Shown: positions 32,918 to 41,326 of the stretch, one piece after another
How the letters are laid out: every line of letters starts with the position of its first letter
How positions within the stretch are numbered: the first letter of the stretch is position 1
DNA from: Bradyrhizobium huanghuaihaiense
GTDB lineage: Bacteria > Pseudomonadota > Alphaproteobacteria > Rhizobiales > Xanthobacteraceae
Direction of reading: 5' to 3'
NCBI RefSeq assembly: GCF_007830635.1
Contig: NZ_VLLA01000021.1
Location: forward strand, 124,001-188,000
Length of the DNA stretch: 64,000 bases
Notes under the pieces: model-generated
Told to the model about the DNA's origin: nothing
The model's input: the letters and a program-made list of their open reading frames with translations, nothing else
The model's database searches: none
Made by a program: the position numbers and the translations under genes

Positions 32918-34453
32918 ATGACAGACGAAACGGCTGCCCAGGAACGAATCTTCGCGACGCTCTGTGCGCATCCCAGCGTGACGCGGATCGATACGCATGC
33001 CGCGTCGGTCTTTCTCGATGGACCGCGGGCGCTGAAGATCAAGCGAGCCGTCCGGTTTCCGTTCCTCGACTATTCGACGCTCGAGAAGCGCAAGGCGGCC
33101 TGCGAGGAAGAGGTCAGGATCAACCGGCCGCTGGCGCCGCAGATCTACCATCGCGTCGTGGCGATCACCGAAGAACCCGACGGATCGCTGAAGGTCGACG
33201 GCAGCGGCCGGCCGGTCGAGTATGCGGTCGACATGTCCCGCTTCGACGAAAGCCGGACGCTGGATCATCTGGCCAAGGCCGGCCCGCTCGATGCGAGCCT
33301 CGCCTCGGCAACCGCCGACGCCATCGCAGCTTCGCATGCGGTCGCGCCCCGCGCCGACGGCAAGGCGTGGGTCGCCTCCATCCCCGGCCTCATCGATGGA
33401 AACAGCAACGGCCTGCGGAAGGGCAACCATCTCGAAGCCGGGGAGATCGAGCAGCTCGCCAAGGCCTCGCACGCGATGTTCCTGCGCCTGCGACCTCAGC
33501 TTGAAGAGCGTGGCCGACAGGGCTTCGTACGCCGCTGCCATGGCGACCTACATCTTGCGAACATCGTCCTGATCGGCGAACAGCCCGTCCTGTTCGATGC
33601 CATCGAGTTCGATGCGCAGATTGCAACCGTCGACGTGCTCTACGATCTCGCATTCGCCCTGATGGATCTCCTCAGCCATGACCAGGCCGCGGCAGCCAAC
33701 ATCGTGCTGAACCAGTATCTGACCACCTCGCCCGTCGAAACTCTCGATGCGCTGTCCGCCCTGCCGCTGTTCATGTCCATTCGCGCGGCAATCCGTGCGC
33801 AGGTGGCATTGGCGCGGCTGACGCGGCCCGATGCCGACCGGAGCGGAATTCTCGCCGAGGCGCGGCGCTATTTCGATCTCGCCCGGGCTCTGATCGCTCC
33901 TCCCGCTCCGCGCCTGCTTGCGGTCGGCGGACTATCTGGCACCGGCAAGTCCGTCCTTGCCCGCGCCCTGGCGCCCCACGTCGCGCCGCAGCCGGGAGCC
34001 GTCGTGCTGCGCAGCGACGTCATCCGGAAGCAGCTGTTTCAGGTGGGACATACCGACCGACTGTCACCGTCCACGTACCGGCCTGAGGTCACGGCACGCG
34101 TCTACGAGGTGCTGGCGCAGCGTGCCCGACAGACGCTGGCGCAAGGCCATTCCGTCATCGTCGATGCCGTCTTTGCGCGAAAATCCGAACGGGACCAATT
34201 GACCGTACTGGGGCGCGAAAGCAACGTGCCGTTGAGCGGGCTATTCCTCGTCGCCGACCTCGCGACCCGTCAGGCCCGCATCGGTGGCCGCCATGGCGAT
34301 GCCTCCGATGCCACGCAGGAGGTTGCTGCGCAGCAAGAGCACTATAATATCGGTCACGTCGGTTGGGCGACCATCGATGCATCCGGCACACAGGGGCAGA
34401 CGCTCCAGGGTTGCCGGGACGCGATCGCGAGGCAAGCAAGGCAATCTGATTGA
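32918..34453 (+). CDS. Aminoglycoside-phosphotransferase-like kinase fused to a P-loop kinase domain
   Basis: This 511-residue protein has an N-terminal APH/choline-kinase-like domain (about 30-300; catalytic loop HGDLHLANIVLIGEQ and metal-binding FDAIEFD) and a C-terminal P-loop kinase domain (about 330-500; Walker A GGLSGTGKSVLARALA, and SDVIRKQLF). The pair COG2187-COG0645 in one chain is known from many proteobacteria and from mycobacterial dormancy regions, but no substrate has been clearly assigned. It starts 24 bp after the alcohol dehydrogenase gene. Location in an FNR-type operon next to a CHAD protein makes phosphate or polyphosphate-linked metabolism worth considering, as inference. 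Confidence 0.87.
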   Translation: MTDETAAQERIFATLCAHPSVTRIDTHAASVFLDGPRALKIKRAVRFPFLDYSTLEKRKAACEEEVRINRPLAPQIYHRVVAITEEPDGSLKVDGSGRPVEYAVDMSRFDESRTLDHLAKAGPLDASLASATADAIAASHAVAPRADGKAWVASIPGLIDGNSNGLRKGNHLEAGEIEQLAKASHAMFLRLRPQLEERGRQGFVRRCHGDLHLANIVLIGEQPVLFDAIEFDAQIATVDVLYDLAFALMDLLSHDQAAAANIVLNQYLTTSPVETLDALSALPLFMSIRAAIRAQVALARLTRPDADRSGILAEARRYFDLARALIAPPAPRLLAVGGLSGTGKSVLARALAPHVAPQPGAVVLRSDVIRKQLFQVGHTDRLSPSTYRPEVTARVYEVLAQRARQTLAQGHSVIVDAVFARKSERDQLTVLGRESNVPLSGLFLVADLATRQARIGGRHGDASDATQEVAAQQEHYNIGHVGWATIDASGTQGQTLQGCRDAIARQARQSD

Positions 34454-34464
34454 CGCGGGCAAGG

Positions 34465-35433
34465 ATGTCGCGACCCACCACGAGCTCGACCGCGCCCGCC
34501 AAGCCCGCGACGCGGCGCAATGTCCTGCCTGGCCGCCTCAGCCCCGGCATGGCCTGCGATACCGCCTTCCGCATCATCGCCCGCCGGCATCTCGATGCCG
34601 TCCTTGCCCAGCACGACGGCACGTGCCGCGGCGATCCCGACGCGCTGCATCAGATCCGCATCGCGCTGACGCATCTGCGCACGGCCATCCGCTTCTTCTC
34701 CCCGATGGTCGATGACGCGCTGCGGCCGAGCGTCTGGGCCGAGCTGAGATGGCTGAACAGCCAGCTTGGCCTGGTCCGGGACCTCGATGTCGCGATCGAG
34801 CGGGTCGTCGCCGAGAGCGGCGAAGAGCTCGCCGTGGTCGCCGAGCTCCAGCACTGGGACGAGAAACGCGCCGAGAGCCACCGCCTTCTCGCGCGCGCGC
34901 TGCAGTCCGCGCGCTTTCGGCGCCTGGTCGAGCAGACCTCGACCTGGATCGAGAGCGGCCCCTGGTCGACCCGGCGCAGCAAGGAGGCGGTCAGGTTGCG
35001 CCGGTGCCCGCTGGCCGACCATGCGACGGCCCGCCTGACCGAGTGGGAGGAGACGCTGCTCAGGAGGGCCCGGAAGCTGCGCAAGCTCGACGTCGAGAAG
35101 CGTCACAAGCTGCGGCTTCTCAACAAGCGGATGACCTATTCGGTCGAGTCGCTGGCAGACCTGTTCGCCGACGACTCCTTGACGAAGCAGAAATCGATCC
35201 TCAAGCAATTAAGGAAGGCGCAGAGATCCCTTGGACAATTGAACGACGATGCGCGTGGGCAGGCGCTGGCGGCGTCATTGAACGGCGCCGGCCCCGAGGC
35301 CGGGATTCGTTTCCTCGACCGCAAACGGGAAAAGAAGCTGTTGCGGACGGCCTCGAAAGCCTATCGGAAACTGGACAAGGCCAAGCCGTTCCGCTCGTCA
35401 GATCTTGCGCCGAATTCCACGCCTGACGATTAG
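34465..35433 (+). CDS. CHAD domain-containing protein
   Basis: This 322-residue helical protein carries the CHAD domain (about residues 30-310) with the conserved basic and histidine positions HQIRIALTHLRTAIRFF, ELRWLNSQLGLVRDLDV and LHKRM-like EKRHKLRLLNKRMTY. CHAD domains bind inorganic polyphosphate and target polyphosphate or PHA granules. No CYTH domain precedes it. ATG at 34465 is used; a TTG at 34450 is an alternative, and the ribosome binding site is unclear in both cases. The gene ends in a 4-bp convergent overlap with the PHA synthase gene, which fits a granule-related role. Confidence 0.85.
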   Translation: MSRPTTSSTAPAKPATRRNVLPGRLSPGMACDTAFRIIARRHLDAVLAQHDGTCRGDPDALHQIRIALTHLRTAIRFFSPMVDDALRPSVWAELRWLNSQLGLVRDLDVAIERVVAESGEELAVVAELQHWDEKRAESHRLLARALQSARFRRLVEQTSTWIESGPWSTRRSKEAVRLRRCPLADHATARLTEWEETLLRRARKLRKLDVEKRHKLRLLNKRMTYSVESLADLFADDSLTKQKSILKQLRKAQRSLGQLNDDARGQALAASLNGAGPEAGIRFLDRKREKKLLRTASKAYRKLDKAKPFRSSDLAPNSTPDD

Positions 35434-37268
35434 GTGTGAACGTAGTCGCCCGGCGCGTCGGGCAGGCCGTCAATGTCTCCGCCCCCGATCGACGGTGGGT
35501 CGCAAGGCGCCCCCGAACGCGCCGCCAGCCATTGGCTCCATTCAGGCCACCACGACCCCTCGACATGCGGCGCCAGCTTCAGCCACTCCTCCGGACCGAC
35601 ATAAGGCGCGTCCGCGGCCTTCGTCATGACCTGGTAATTGTGCCAGGACTCGTCGGGAGGCGCGACGACACCGGCATTGTGACCGCCGCTGGTCAAGACG
35701 AACGTCACGTCGGCATCGACCTGGTAGTGGATCTTGTAGACGGACCGCCAAGGCGCGACGTGGTCGGCGAACGTGCCGACCACGAACATCGGCGTGTGAA
35801 TGTCGGACAGCGAGACGCTCCTGCATTCGACGCGATAGCGACCTTCAGCCAGATCGTTGTCCAGGAACAGCTTGCGCAGATACTCCGAGTGCATGCGATA
35901 GGGTAGCCGCGTGGCGTCGGCGTTCCAGGCCATCAGATCGCTCGGCGGCGAGCCCTCGCCCATCAGATAGTCACGCGAGAGCCGCGACCAGATCAGCTCG
36001 TTGGAGCGCAGCAGCTGGAACGCGCCGGCCATCTGTGTCGTATCGAGATAGCCGCGCTGCCACATCATGTCTTCGAGGAAGGCAACCTGGCTCTCGTTGA
36101 TGAAGAGCGTCAACTCGCCAGCCTCCCTGAAATCGGTCTGCGCGGCGAGGAGCGTGATGGTGCCGAGACGGCTATCGCCGTCGCGTCCCATGGCGGCAGC
36201 GGCGATCGACAGCAAAGTGCCGCCCAGACAGTAGCCGAGCGCGTGAACCTTCCGGCCGGGCACGATCCGACCTATCACGTCCAATGCGCCCATCACGCCC
36301 AGCTTGCGATAGTCGTCGAAGGCAACATCCCGGTCGTTCGCATCCGGATTGCGCCAGGAGATCGCGAACACGGTGAAGCCTTGGCCGGTCAGATATTTGA
36401 CCAGGGAATTCTGCGGCGACAGATCGAGGATGTAATACTTCATGATCCACGCTGGCACGATCAGGATCGGCTCCGGTCGCACTTGCGCGGTCGTCGGATG
36501 GTACTGGATCAGCTCGATCAGATCGTTGCGGTAGACGACCTTGCCGGGGGAGGCCGCCACCGTCTTGCCGATGACAAACTGATCGTCGCCCGATGGCTTC
36601 GAGACGGAGAGCAGGCGCATCAGATCGCTGCACCAGTTTTGCCAGCCGAACACGAAATTCTCTCCGCCGCTCTGGAACGCTTTTTCCAGAACCTGCGGAT
36701 TGGTGGCCGCGAAATTCGAGGGCGCCAGCATGTCGAGCATCTGGCGCATCGAGAACTCGACGATGGCTTCATTTGCGTGGGATACGCCGCGTATTCCGGT
36801 CGTGGCTTCGTGCCACCAGCGCTCAGTGAGCAGAAACGCCTGCGCGAGCAGATTGAACGGCGCGGCTTCCCATTGCCGATCCCTGAAGCGGCGATCCCGC
36901 CCCTGCGGTCGGATGACGGACCACGGCTCTTGCGATGTCGCGTGCGCGGCAGCTTCCAGGAATCGGACGGTATCGCGCAGAATGCTACGGGAAAGCTCCA
37001 TCCGGTGCTGCGGCGCCGCCGCAAGATGCGTGCCCCAATCGAGCCAGGCGAGCGACAAGGCCACGGGCGAAATCCCACCCGTGAACCGTGCAAGCATGGC
37101 ATGAAAGGCGCGGTCGAGAGGATAGGGCTCTGGTACGGGCGGGCAATTTCCGGCAACCGGCTTCGCCGCGACCCGTTCGGGACTCGCGGCGGGGACCTCG
37201 GCAACCGGCTTGGCGGAGGGAGCTTGCAGCGGCTCTTCGGCCCGAGGAAATATCTTCACGACGCTCAT
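35430..37268 (-). CDS. phaC: Poly(3-hydroxyalkanoate) synthase, class I-like
   Basis: This 612-residue synthase has a disordered Pro/Ala-rich N-terminus, the PhaC N domain (about 90-260; GWQNWCSDLMRLL) and an alpha/beta hydrolase core. The lipase-box-like GYCLGG has catalytic Cys347, with a probable catalytic Asp in VVGTFADHVAPW and His in SGGHNAG. It polymerises 3-hydroxyacyl-CoA into storage granules. The ATG at 37268 is family-like; the frame extends to 37367 but crosses promoter elements. An FNR-type box at 37336-37349 and ATATCC/TATCCT 31 bp away suggest synthesis under oxygen limitation. No phaA or phaB lies nearby, so it is likely an extra synthase copy. Confidence 0.92.
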   Translation of the reverse strand: MSVVKIFPRAEEPLQAPSAKPVAEVPAASPERVAAKPVAGNCPPVPEPYPLDRAFHAMLARFTGGISPVALSLAWLDWGTHLAAAPQHRMELSRSILRDTVRFLEAAAHATSQEPWSVIRPQGRDRRFRDRQWEAAPFNLLAQAFLLTERWWHEATTGIRGVSHANEAIVEFSMRQMLDMLAPSNFAATNPQVLEKAFQSGGENFVFGWQNWCSDLMRLLSVSKPSGDDQFVIGKTVAASPGKVVYRNDLIELIQYHPTTAQVRPEPILIVPAWIMKYYILDLSPQNSLVKYLTGQGFTVFAISWRNPDANDRDVAFDDYRKLGVMGALDVIGRIVPGRKVHALGYCLGGTLLSIAAAAMGRDGDSRLGTITLLAAQTDFREAGELTLFINESQVAFLEDMMWQRGYLDTTQMAGAFQLLRSNELIWSRLSRDYLMGEGSPPSDLMAWNADATRLPYRMHSEYLRKLFLDNDLAEGRYRVECRSVSLSDIHTPMFVVGTFADHVAPWRSVYKIHYQVDADVTFVLTSGGHNAGVVAPPDESWHNYQVMTKAADAPYVGPEEWLKLAPHVEGSWWPEWSQWLAARSGAPCDPPSIGGGDIDGLPDAPGDYVHT

Positions 37269-37335
37269 GGCTGATTGTTCCTGCGGGCTTCTGTTCCACG
37301 CCTGCGGCAGGATATGGCGACGCTTCCGCTGCGCG

Positions 37336-37349
37336 TTGAGCTGCATCAA
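37336..37349 (-). promoter_or_regulatory. Imperfect FNR/FixK box of the PHA synthase gene
   Basis: On the minus strand the site reads TTGATGCAGCTCAA, one perfect and one mismatched half-site. TATCCT (minus strand, 37309-37314) is centred exactly 31 bp from the box centre. The synthase ATG is 68 bp from the box. Confidence 0.55.
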
Positions 37350-37403
37350 ATCCCCGACACGGATCACACGATCGCTCAGTCAGGGCAAAACGGCTGTGTC
37401 CGC

Positions 37404-37417
37404 TTGACCTGGGTCAA
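37404..37417 (+). promoter_or_regulatory. FNR/FixK box of the CBS-BON gene
   Basis: TTGACCTGGGTCAA is a perfect TTGAC-N4-GTCAA dyad. TAGGCT (37439-37444) is centred exactly 31 bp downstream and the start codon of the CBS-BON gene is at 37482. Confidence 0.72.
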
Positions 37418-37481
37418 ACCGCACCTCGACGATCGGACTAGGCTTTGCGCATTGAAATTCGACATGCCAGCGGAGTTTTCC

Positions 37482-38210
37482 ATGCGCGCCCATCAGATCA
37501 TGACCCGGTCGGTCATCTCAGTCACCCCCGACACCAGCATCGTCGAGGCGGCGAACATCATGCTGAAGCGGCACGTCAGCGGTCTCACGGTGGTAGACGA
37601 AACCGGTAAGCTGGTCGGCGTCGTCTCGGAAGGAGATTTCATCCGCCGCAGCGAAATCGGCACCGGACGCAAGCGGGGTCGCTGGTTGCGATTCATCCTG
37701 GGTCCAGGAACGTCGGCCAGCGACTTCGTCCAGGAACACGGCCGTAAGGTTTCCGAGGTGATGACCCCCGCGCCCGTGACCATCACCGAAGATACGGCGC
37801 TTGCCGAGATCGTCGATCTCATGGAGCGGAACAACGTGAAGCGCCTGCCGGTGGTGCGCGGCGACATGGTCGTCGGGATCGTGTCCCGCGCCAATCTGTT
37901 GCAGGCGGTTGCAGGGCTGGCCCGCGAGGTGCCGGATCCGACGGCCGATGACGATCACATTCGCAGCCGCATCATCGATACCATGGAGAAGAATGACTGG
38001 TGCCCGTTTGGCCTCAACGTCATCGTCCGCGACGGCATCGTCCATCTCAGCGGCGTCATCACCGAGGAATGCGCGCGGCGGGCCGCGGTCGTCGCGGCGG
38101 AGAACGTCGAGGGCGTGAAGAAGGTGCACGACCATCTGTGCTGGGTCGACACGATGTCCGGCGTCTATCTGAAGTCACCCGAGGACGACGATCTCGCCAA
38201 GGCAAGCTGA
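37482..38210 (+). CDS. CBS-pair protein with C-terminal BON domain
   Basis: This 242-residue protein has two CBS motifs (about residues 1-60, MTRSVISVTPDTSIVEAANIM, and 95-150, MTPAPVTITEDTALAEIVDLM) and a C-terminal BON domain (about 165-235; GLNVIVRDGIVHLSGVITEECARRAA). CBS pairs bind adenine nucleotides; BON domains are thought to bind membranes or phospholipids. ATG at 37482 has GGAG 6 nt upstream; an ATG at 37464 is possible. The perfect FNR box fits the known oxygen control of similar CBS proteins in dormancy and FixK-type regulons. It probably reports energy state; the partner is unknown. Confidence 0.9.
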   Translation: MRAHQIMTRSVISVTPDTSIVEAANIMLKRHVSGLTVVDETGKLVGVVSEGDFIRRSEIGTGRKRGRWLRFILGPGTSASDFVQEHGRKVSEVMTPAPVTITEDTALAEIVDLMERNNVKRLPVVRGDMVVGIVSRANLLQAVAGLAREVPDPTADDDHIRSRIIDTMEKNDWCPFGLNVIVRDGIVHLSGVITEECARRAAVVAAENVEGVKKVHDHLCWVDTMSGVYLKSPEDDDLAKAS

Positions 38211-38237
38211 GAAGCGAACTCAAGCAGTTAGCGCGGC

Positions 38238-38702
38238 TCAGCGGGGAATGACGGCAGTCGCCTCGATCTCGACGCGAGCCGCCTTCTCGACCAGCCGCAC
38301 GACCTGGACCAGCGCCATCGCCGGATAATGCGCGCCGAAGATGGCGCGATAGATCCTGCCGAGTTCCTTCAGATTCGCCAGGTATTCGTCCATGTCGACG
38401 ACGTACCAGGTCAGCCGCACCAGATGTTCGGGGCGTGCGCCGGCCTCATTCAGGATCGCGGCGATGTTGCTCAGGGTCTGGTGGACCTGCGCGACGAAAC
38501 CGTCGGCCAACCGCTCGTCGGCATCCCAGCCGATCACGCCACCGGTGACGACGATCCGCCCTTCGGCAGCCATGCCGTTGGCATAGCCTTTCGGCACCGG
38601 CCAACCGGACGGCTGGAGGATCTGCGCCACCGAACCTGTGTCATTCTCATCGGCGGTCGGCAGCACCGCAAGCTGCGGGCTTTTCGGCGTCGTCACGGAC
38701 AA
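38238..38702 (-). CDS. RidA family protein (YjgF/YER057c/UK114)
   Basis: This 154-residue protein has RidA-type segments: GWPVPKGYANGMAAEGRIVVTGGVIGWDA near the start, ALVQVVRLVEKAARVEIEATAVI at the end, and the conserved Arg/Glu region. RidA proteins hydrolyse reactive enamine/imine intermediates. The gene lies 15 bp after the CoA ligase gene on the same strand. The 2-aminobenzoyl-CoA pathway yields an enamine-like cyclohexene product, and a RidA enzyme would fit deamination of that product. This is inference from known chemistry, not proof. Confidence 0.87.
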   Translation of the reverse strand: MSVTTPKSPQLAVLPTADENDTGSVAQILQPSGWPVPKGYANGMAAEGRIVVTGGVIGWDADERLADGFVAQVHQTLSNIAAILNEAGARPEHLVRLTWYVVDMDEYLANLKELGRIYRAIFGAHYPAMALVQVVRLVEKAARVEIEATAVIPR

Positions 38703-38717
38703 TTCTCTATCCTTCTC

Positions 38718-40409
38718 TCATTCTGCCGCGACGCCCGAGGACGTCGCCGCGGCCTGCGCGAGCTGTCGCAGGGCAAAACGTTTCAACTTGCCGGTCTCTG
38801 TCTTCGGGAGTTGCGTCACGAACTCGATTGCGCGCGGATATTTGTACGGCGCGATCTCGCGTTTCACATGCTCCTGCAACTCGGCTGCTAGCTGAGCGTC
38901 CGGCGTCACGCCGGGCGCGGCGATGACATAGGCCTTGACGATCATGCCTCGCGCCTCGTCCGGCGCACCGACCACTCCGCACTCGACGACAGCGGGATGC
39001 GTGAGCAGCGCGGCCTCCACATCTGTACCGGCAATATTATAGCCCGCCGACACGATCATGTCGTCGGAGCGCGACTGGTACCAGAAATAACCGTCGCTAT
39101 CCATCAGATAGGTGTCGCCGGTGATGTTCCAGCCATTCTGGACGTATTTGCGTTGCCGATCGTCGGCGAGATAGCGGCAGCCGGTCGGCCCGCGCACCGC
39201 GAGCTTCCCCATCGTCCCAGGCGGCACGTCATTGCCGGCATCGTCGACGATCTTCGCTTCATAGCCTGGCACCGGCTTGCCCGTCGCGCCCGGGCGGATC
39301 TCGCCCTCGGTCGCGCTGATGAAGATGTGCAACAGCTCGGTCGAGCCGATACCGTCCATCAGCTTGATACCGGTCGCCTTGAACCAGGCGTCGAATGTCG
39401 GCTTTGGCAATGTCTCACCGGCCGAGACGCACTTCCGAAGCGAGGAAATGTCGCGGCCCACGAGCTTGTTGATCATGGCGCGATAAGCGGTCGGCGCCGT
39501 GAAGCAGACCGTGGTCTTGTACTGCTCGATGGCCGTCAGCATGTCGTCCGGCGTCGTCTTCTCCAGCACCACGAAAGAGGCGCCGATGTGCATCGGAAAC
39601 AACACGCCGCCGAAGCCGAAGGTGAAAGCGAGCGGCGCCGAGCCGATAAAGCGATCCTTCTGCTCGGCCCGCAGGATATTGCGGGCGTAGCCATCGCAGA
39701 CGGCCAGCATGTCGCGATGGAAATGCATGGTGCCCTTGGGATCGCCTGTTGTGCCCGACGTGAAGGCGATCAGGCAGATGTCGTCGGAGGCGGTATCGAC
39801 GGCCGTGAACTCGGGGCTGGCATCGGCGATCAGCGCCTCGAGCGAGTCGGGCGCGCTATTGCCCCAATAGACGACCCGCTTGAGACCGGGCGCAGCCAGC
39901 TTCGCCTTCTCCATCTCGTCGGCGAGTTTTCCGTCGCAGAGCGCCAGCGTGATCTCCGCCTTCTGGATCGGATAGGACAGCTCCTTGGCGCGCAGCAGCG
40001 GCATCGTCGCCACGCAAATTCCGCCGGCCTTGATCACAGCGAGATAGGTTGCGACCATCATCGGATTGTTGGCCGAGCGCAGCAGCACGCGCCCGCCGGT
40101 GACGAGACCCAGCTTGCCGACCAGCACATTGGCGATGCGATTTACGAGCGCCTGCAGCTCGCGATAGGTGTAGCTCACGGCGGGACTGATGACGCAAGGC
40201 GCTTCGCCATGGCCCTGCTCCACCCACCGATCGAGAAAATAGCTGACGCAGTTCAATCGCGGCGGATAGTGCAGCTCCGGCCGCGTGAAGATGAATTCGG
40301 GCCAGAGCTCGCGCGGCGGCAGATGCTGCCGCGCGAATGTATCGACATGGGCCGTCGCGGCGTTGCCGTCATACGAGCCCGACGCTTGAACCTTCGCGGC
40401 GTTGGCCAT
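38718..40409 (-). CDS. Aromatic acid-CoA ligase (2-aminobenzoate/benzoate-CoA ligase-like)
   Basis: This 563-residue ANL-superfamily ligase has the P-loop FTSGTTGDPKGTMHFHRDM near residue 205, GIGSTELLHIF near 345, the hinge region SDDMIVSAGYNIAGTDVE near 450, and the C-terminal catalytic Lys in PKTETGKLKRF. It forms aryl-CoA plus AMP from the free acid. ATG at 40409 has AGGAGC upstream; a 17-residue extension was rejected. A MarR-type operator copy is 51 bp upstream. With the fused monooxygenase/reductase gene in the same cluster, 2-aminobenzoate (anthranilate) is the best substrate guess, with other substituted benzoates possible. Confidence 0.86.
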   Translation of the reverse strand: MANAAKVQASGSYDGNAATAHVDTFARQHLPPRELWPEFIFTRPELHYPPRLNCVSYFLDRWVEQGHGEAPCVISPAVSYTYRELQALVNRIANVLVGKLGLVTGGRVLLRSANNPMMVATYLAVIKAGGICVATMPLLRAKELSYPIQKAEITLALCDGKLADEMEKAKLAAPGLKRVVYWGNSAPDSLEALIADASPEFTAVDTASDDICLIAFTSGTTGDPKGTMHFHRDMLAVCDGYARNILRAEQKDRFIGSAPLAFTFGFGGVLFPMHIGASFVVLEKTTPDDMLTAIEQYKTTVCFTAPTAYRAMINKLVGRDISSLRKCVSAGETLPKPTFDAWFKATGIKLMDGIGSTELLHIFISATEGEIRPGATGKPVPGYEAKIVDDAGNDVPPGTMGKLAVRGPTGCRYLADDRQRKYVQNGWNITGDTYLMDSDGYFWYQSRSDDMIVSAGYNIAGTDVEAALLTHPAVVECGVVGAPDEARGMIVKAYVIAAPGVTPDAQLAAELQEHVKREIAPYKYPRAIEFVTQLPKTETGKLKRFALRQLAQAAATSSGVAAE

Positions 40410-40459
40410 CGCACGCTCCTTTGCGCATGGAAAGCACCCGGCAGCACTATCTAAAAACA

Positions 40460-40473
40460 TTTTAGGCTTAAAA
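40460..40473 (-). promoter_or_regulatory. MarR-type operator copy upstream of the CoA ligase
   Basis: TTTTAGGCTTAAAA is followed by CAATTTGGCGC. It is the exact reverse complement of the core at 46743-46756. It lies 51 bp before the ligase ATG. It matches the consensus YTTTARGCTTMAAATAATT drawn from six sites in this cluster. Confidence 0.65.
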
Positions 40474-40556
40474 CAATTTGGCGCAATAGGGGATTTTGAG
40501 CATCCCGTGCTTTTTCCTGCGGCAAAAGGGATTGGCGGGCCGGCCCGGATGCGGGC

Positions 40557-41048
40557 TCAGGGCCGCCTGCGCGCGGCCGATTTCTGCGCCGACGCCTTGG
40601 TCTTGGCGAGGAGGCGCATCAGCTCGCGCACGTCCTTCGGCGTCAGGTCGACGAAGAGATCGGCGATCCAGGTCTCGTGTTCCGCGGCCATCCTGCGAAA
40701 TTCGGCGCGCCCGAGCTTTGTCAGGCGGATCACCTGGACACGGCGGTCGGTCTCCGAGGTGCGCCGGTCGAGATGGCCGGATTCCACCAGACGCTCGACG
40801 AGACCGGTGACGTTGCCGTTGGAGACCATCATCCGCTTGGAGACGTCGGACAGCGTCATGCCGTCCGGCGCCTTGTCGAGCTGCGCCATCAGGTCGAAAC
40901 GGGGCAGCGTGACGTCGAAGCGCTGCCGCAGCCGGCCGCGCACCTCACCCTCGATCAGGGTGGTGCAGGTCAACAAGCGCAGCCACAGCCGAAGCTCTTC
41001 GGCATGGTCCTCCGGCGTCTCGACGGCCTTGGTCTCGGAATCAAGCAT
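40557..41048 (-). CDS. MarR family transcriptional regulator
   Basis: This 163-residue winged-helix protein has the MarR layout, with LTLSDVSKRMMVSNGNVTGLVERLVESGHL as helix-turn-helix and RRTSETDRRVQVIRLTKLGRAEF as wing. Relatives near aromatic-CoA genes often bind the CoA thioester and then release DNA. It is transcribed leftward upstream of the ligase gene, and a copy of the AT-rich operator lies 52 bp before its own start, so autoregulation is likely. It is the obvious candidate to bind the six operator copies between 40460 and 48586. Confidence 0.9.
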   Translation of the reverse strand: MLDSETKAVETPEDHAEELRLWLRLLTCTTLIEGEVRGRLRQRFDVTLPRFDLMAQLDKAPDGMTLSDVSKRMMVSNGNVTGLVERLVESGHLDRRTSETDRRVQVIRLTKLGRAEFRRMAAEHETWIADLFVDLTPKDVRELMRLLAKTKASAQKSAARRRP

Positions 41049-41099
41049 CTGATGCGGTCATTGACGGCAGGCATTGGCGCCGGCACGGACTCCCCAACG

Positions 41100-41113
41100 T
41101 TTTGAGCTTCAAA
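41100..41113. promoter_or_regulatory. MarR-type operator copy before the MarR gene
   Basis: TTTTGAGCTTCAAA is followed by TAAATTG. It is a degenerate dyad (TTTGAAG on each arm) fitting the cluster consensus, 52 bp upstream of the MarR start. It lies 69 bp from the site at 41169-41182. Confidence 0.6.
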
Positions 41114-41168
41114 TAAATTGAAGCCGGCCGCAAGTCCAAAGCTGCAGCAATCGACCGCACGCCGATTT

Positions 41169-41182
41169 CTTTAGGCTTCAAA
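41169..41182. promoter_or_regulatory. MarR-type operator copy before the solute receptor gene
   Basis: CTTTAGGCTTCAAA is followed by TAATTGGCGCG, very close to the ligase-side site including the GGCGC flank. It lies 145 bp before the ABC receptor start at 41327 and 121 bp before the MarR start, so it may serve either divergent promoter. Confidence 0.6.
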
Positions 41183-41326
41183 TAATTGGCGCGCCGCTTG
41201 CATGCGCGCTTTGCCGCGGGATGGCGACGTCTTGAGCCTTGCTTGCCGCGGCAGCCATCATCGGCATAAGCTTGGATTGGAGTAGGCGGCTTGCTGCGCA
41301 GGCCCTGATGTCACGAGGGACAAAAA

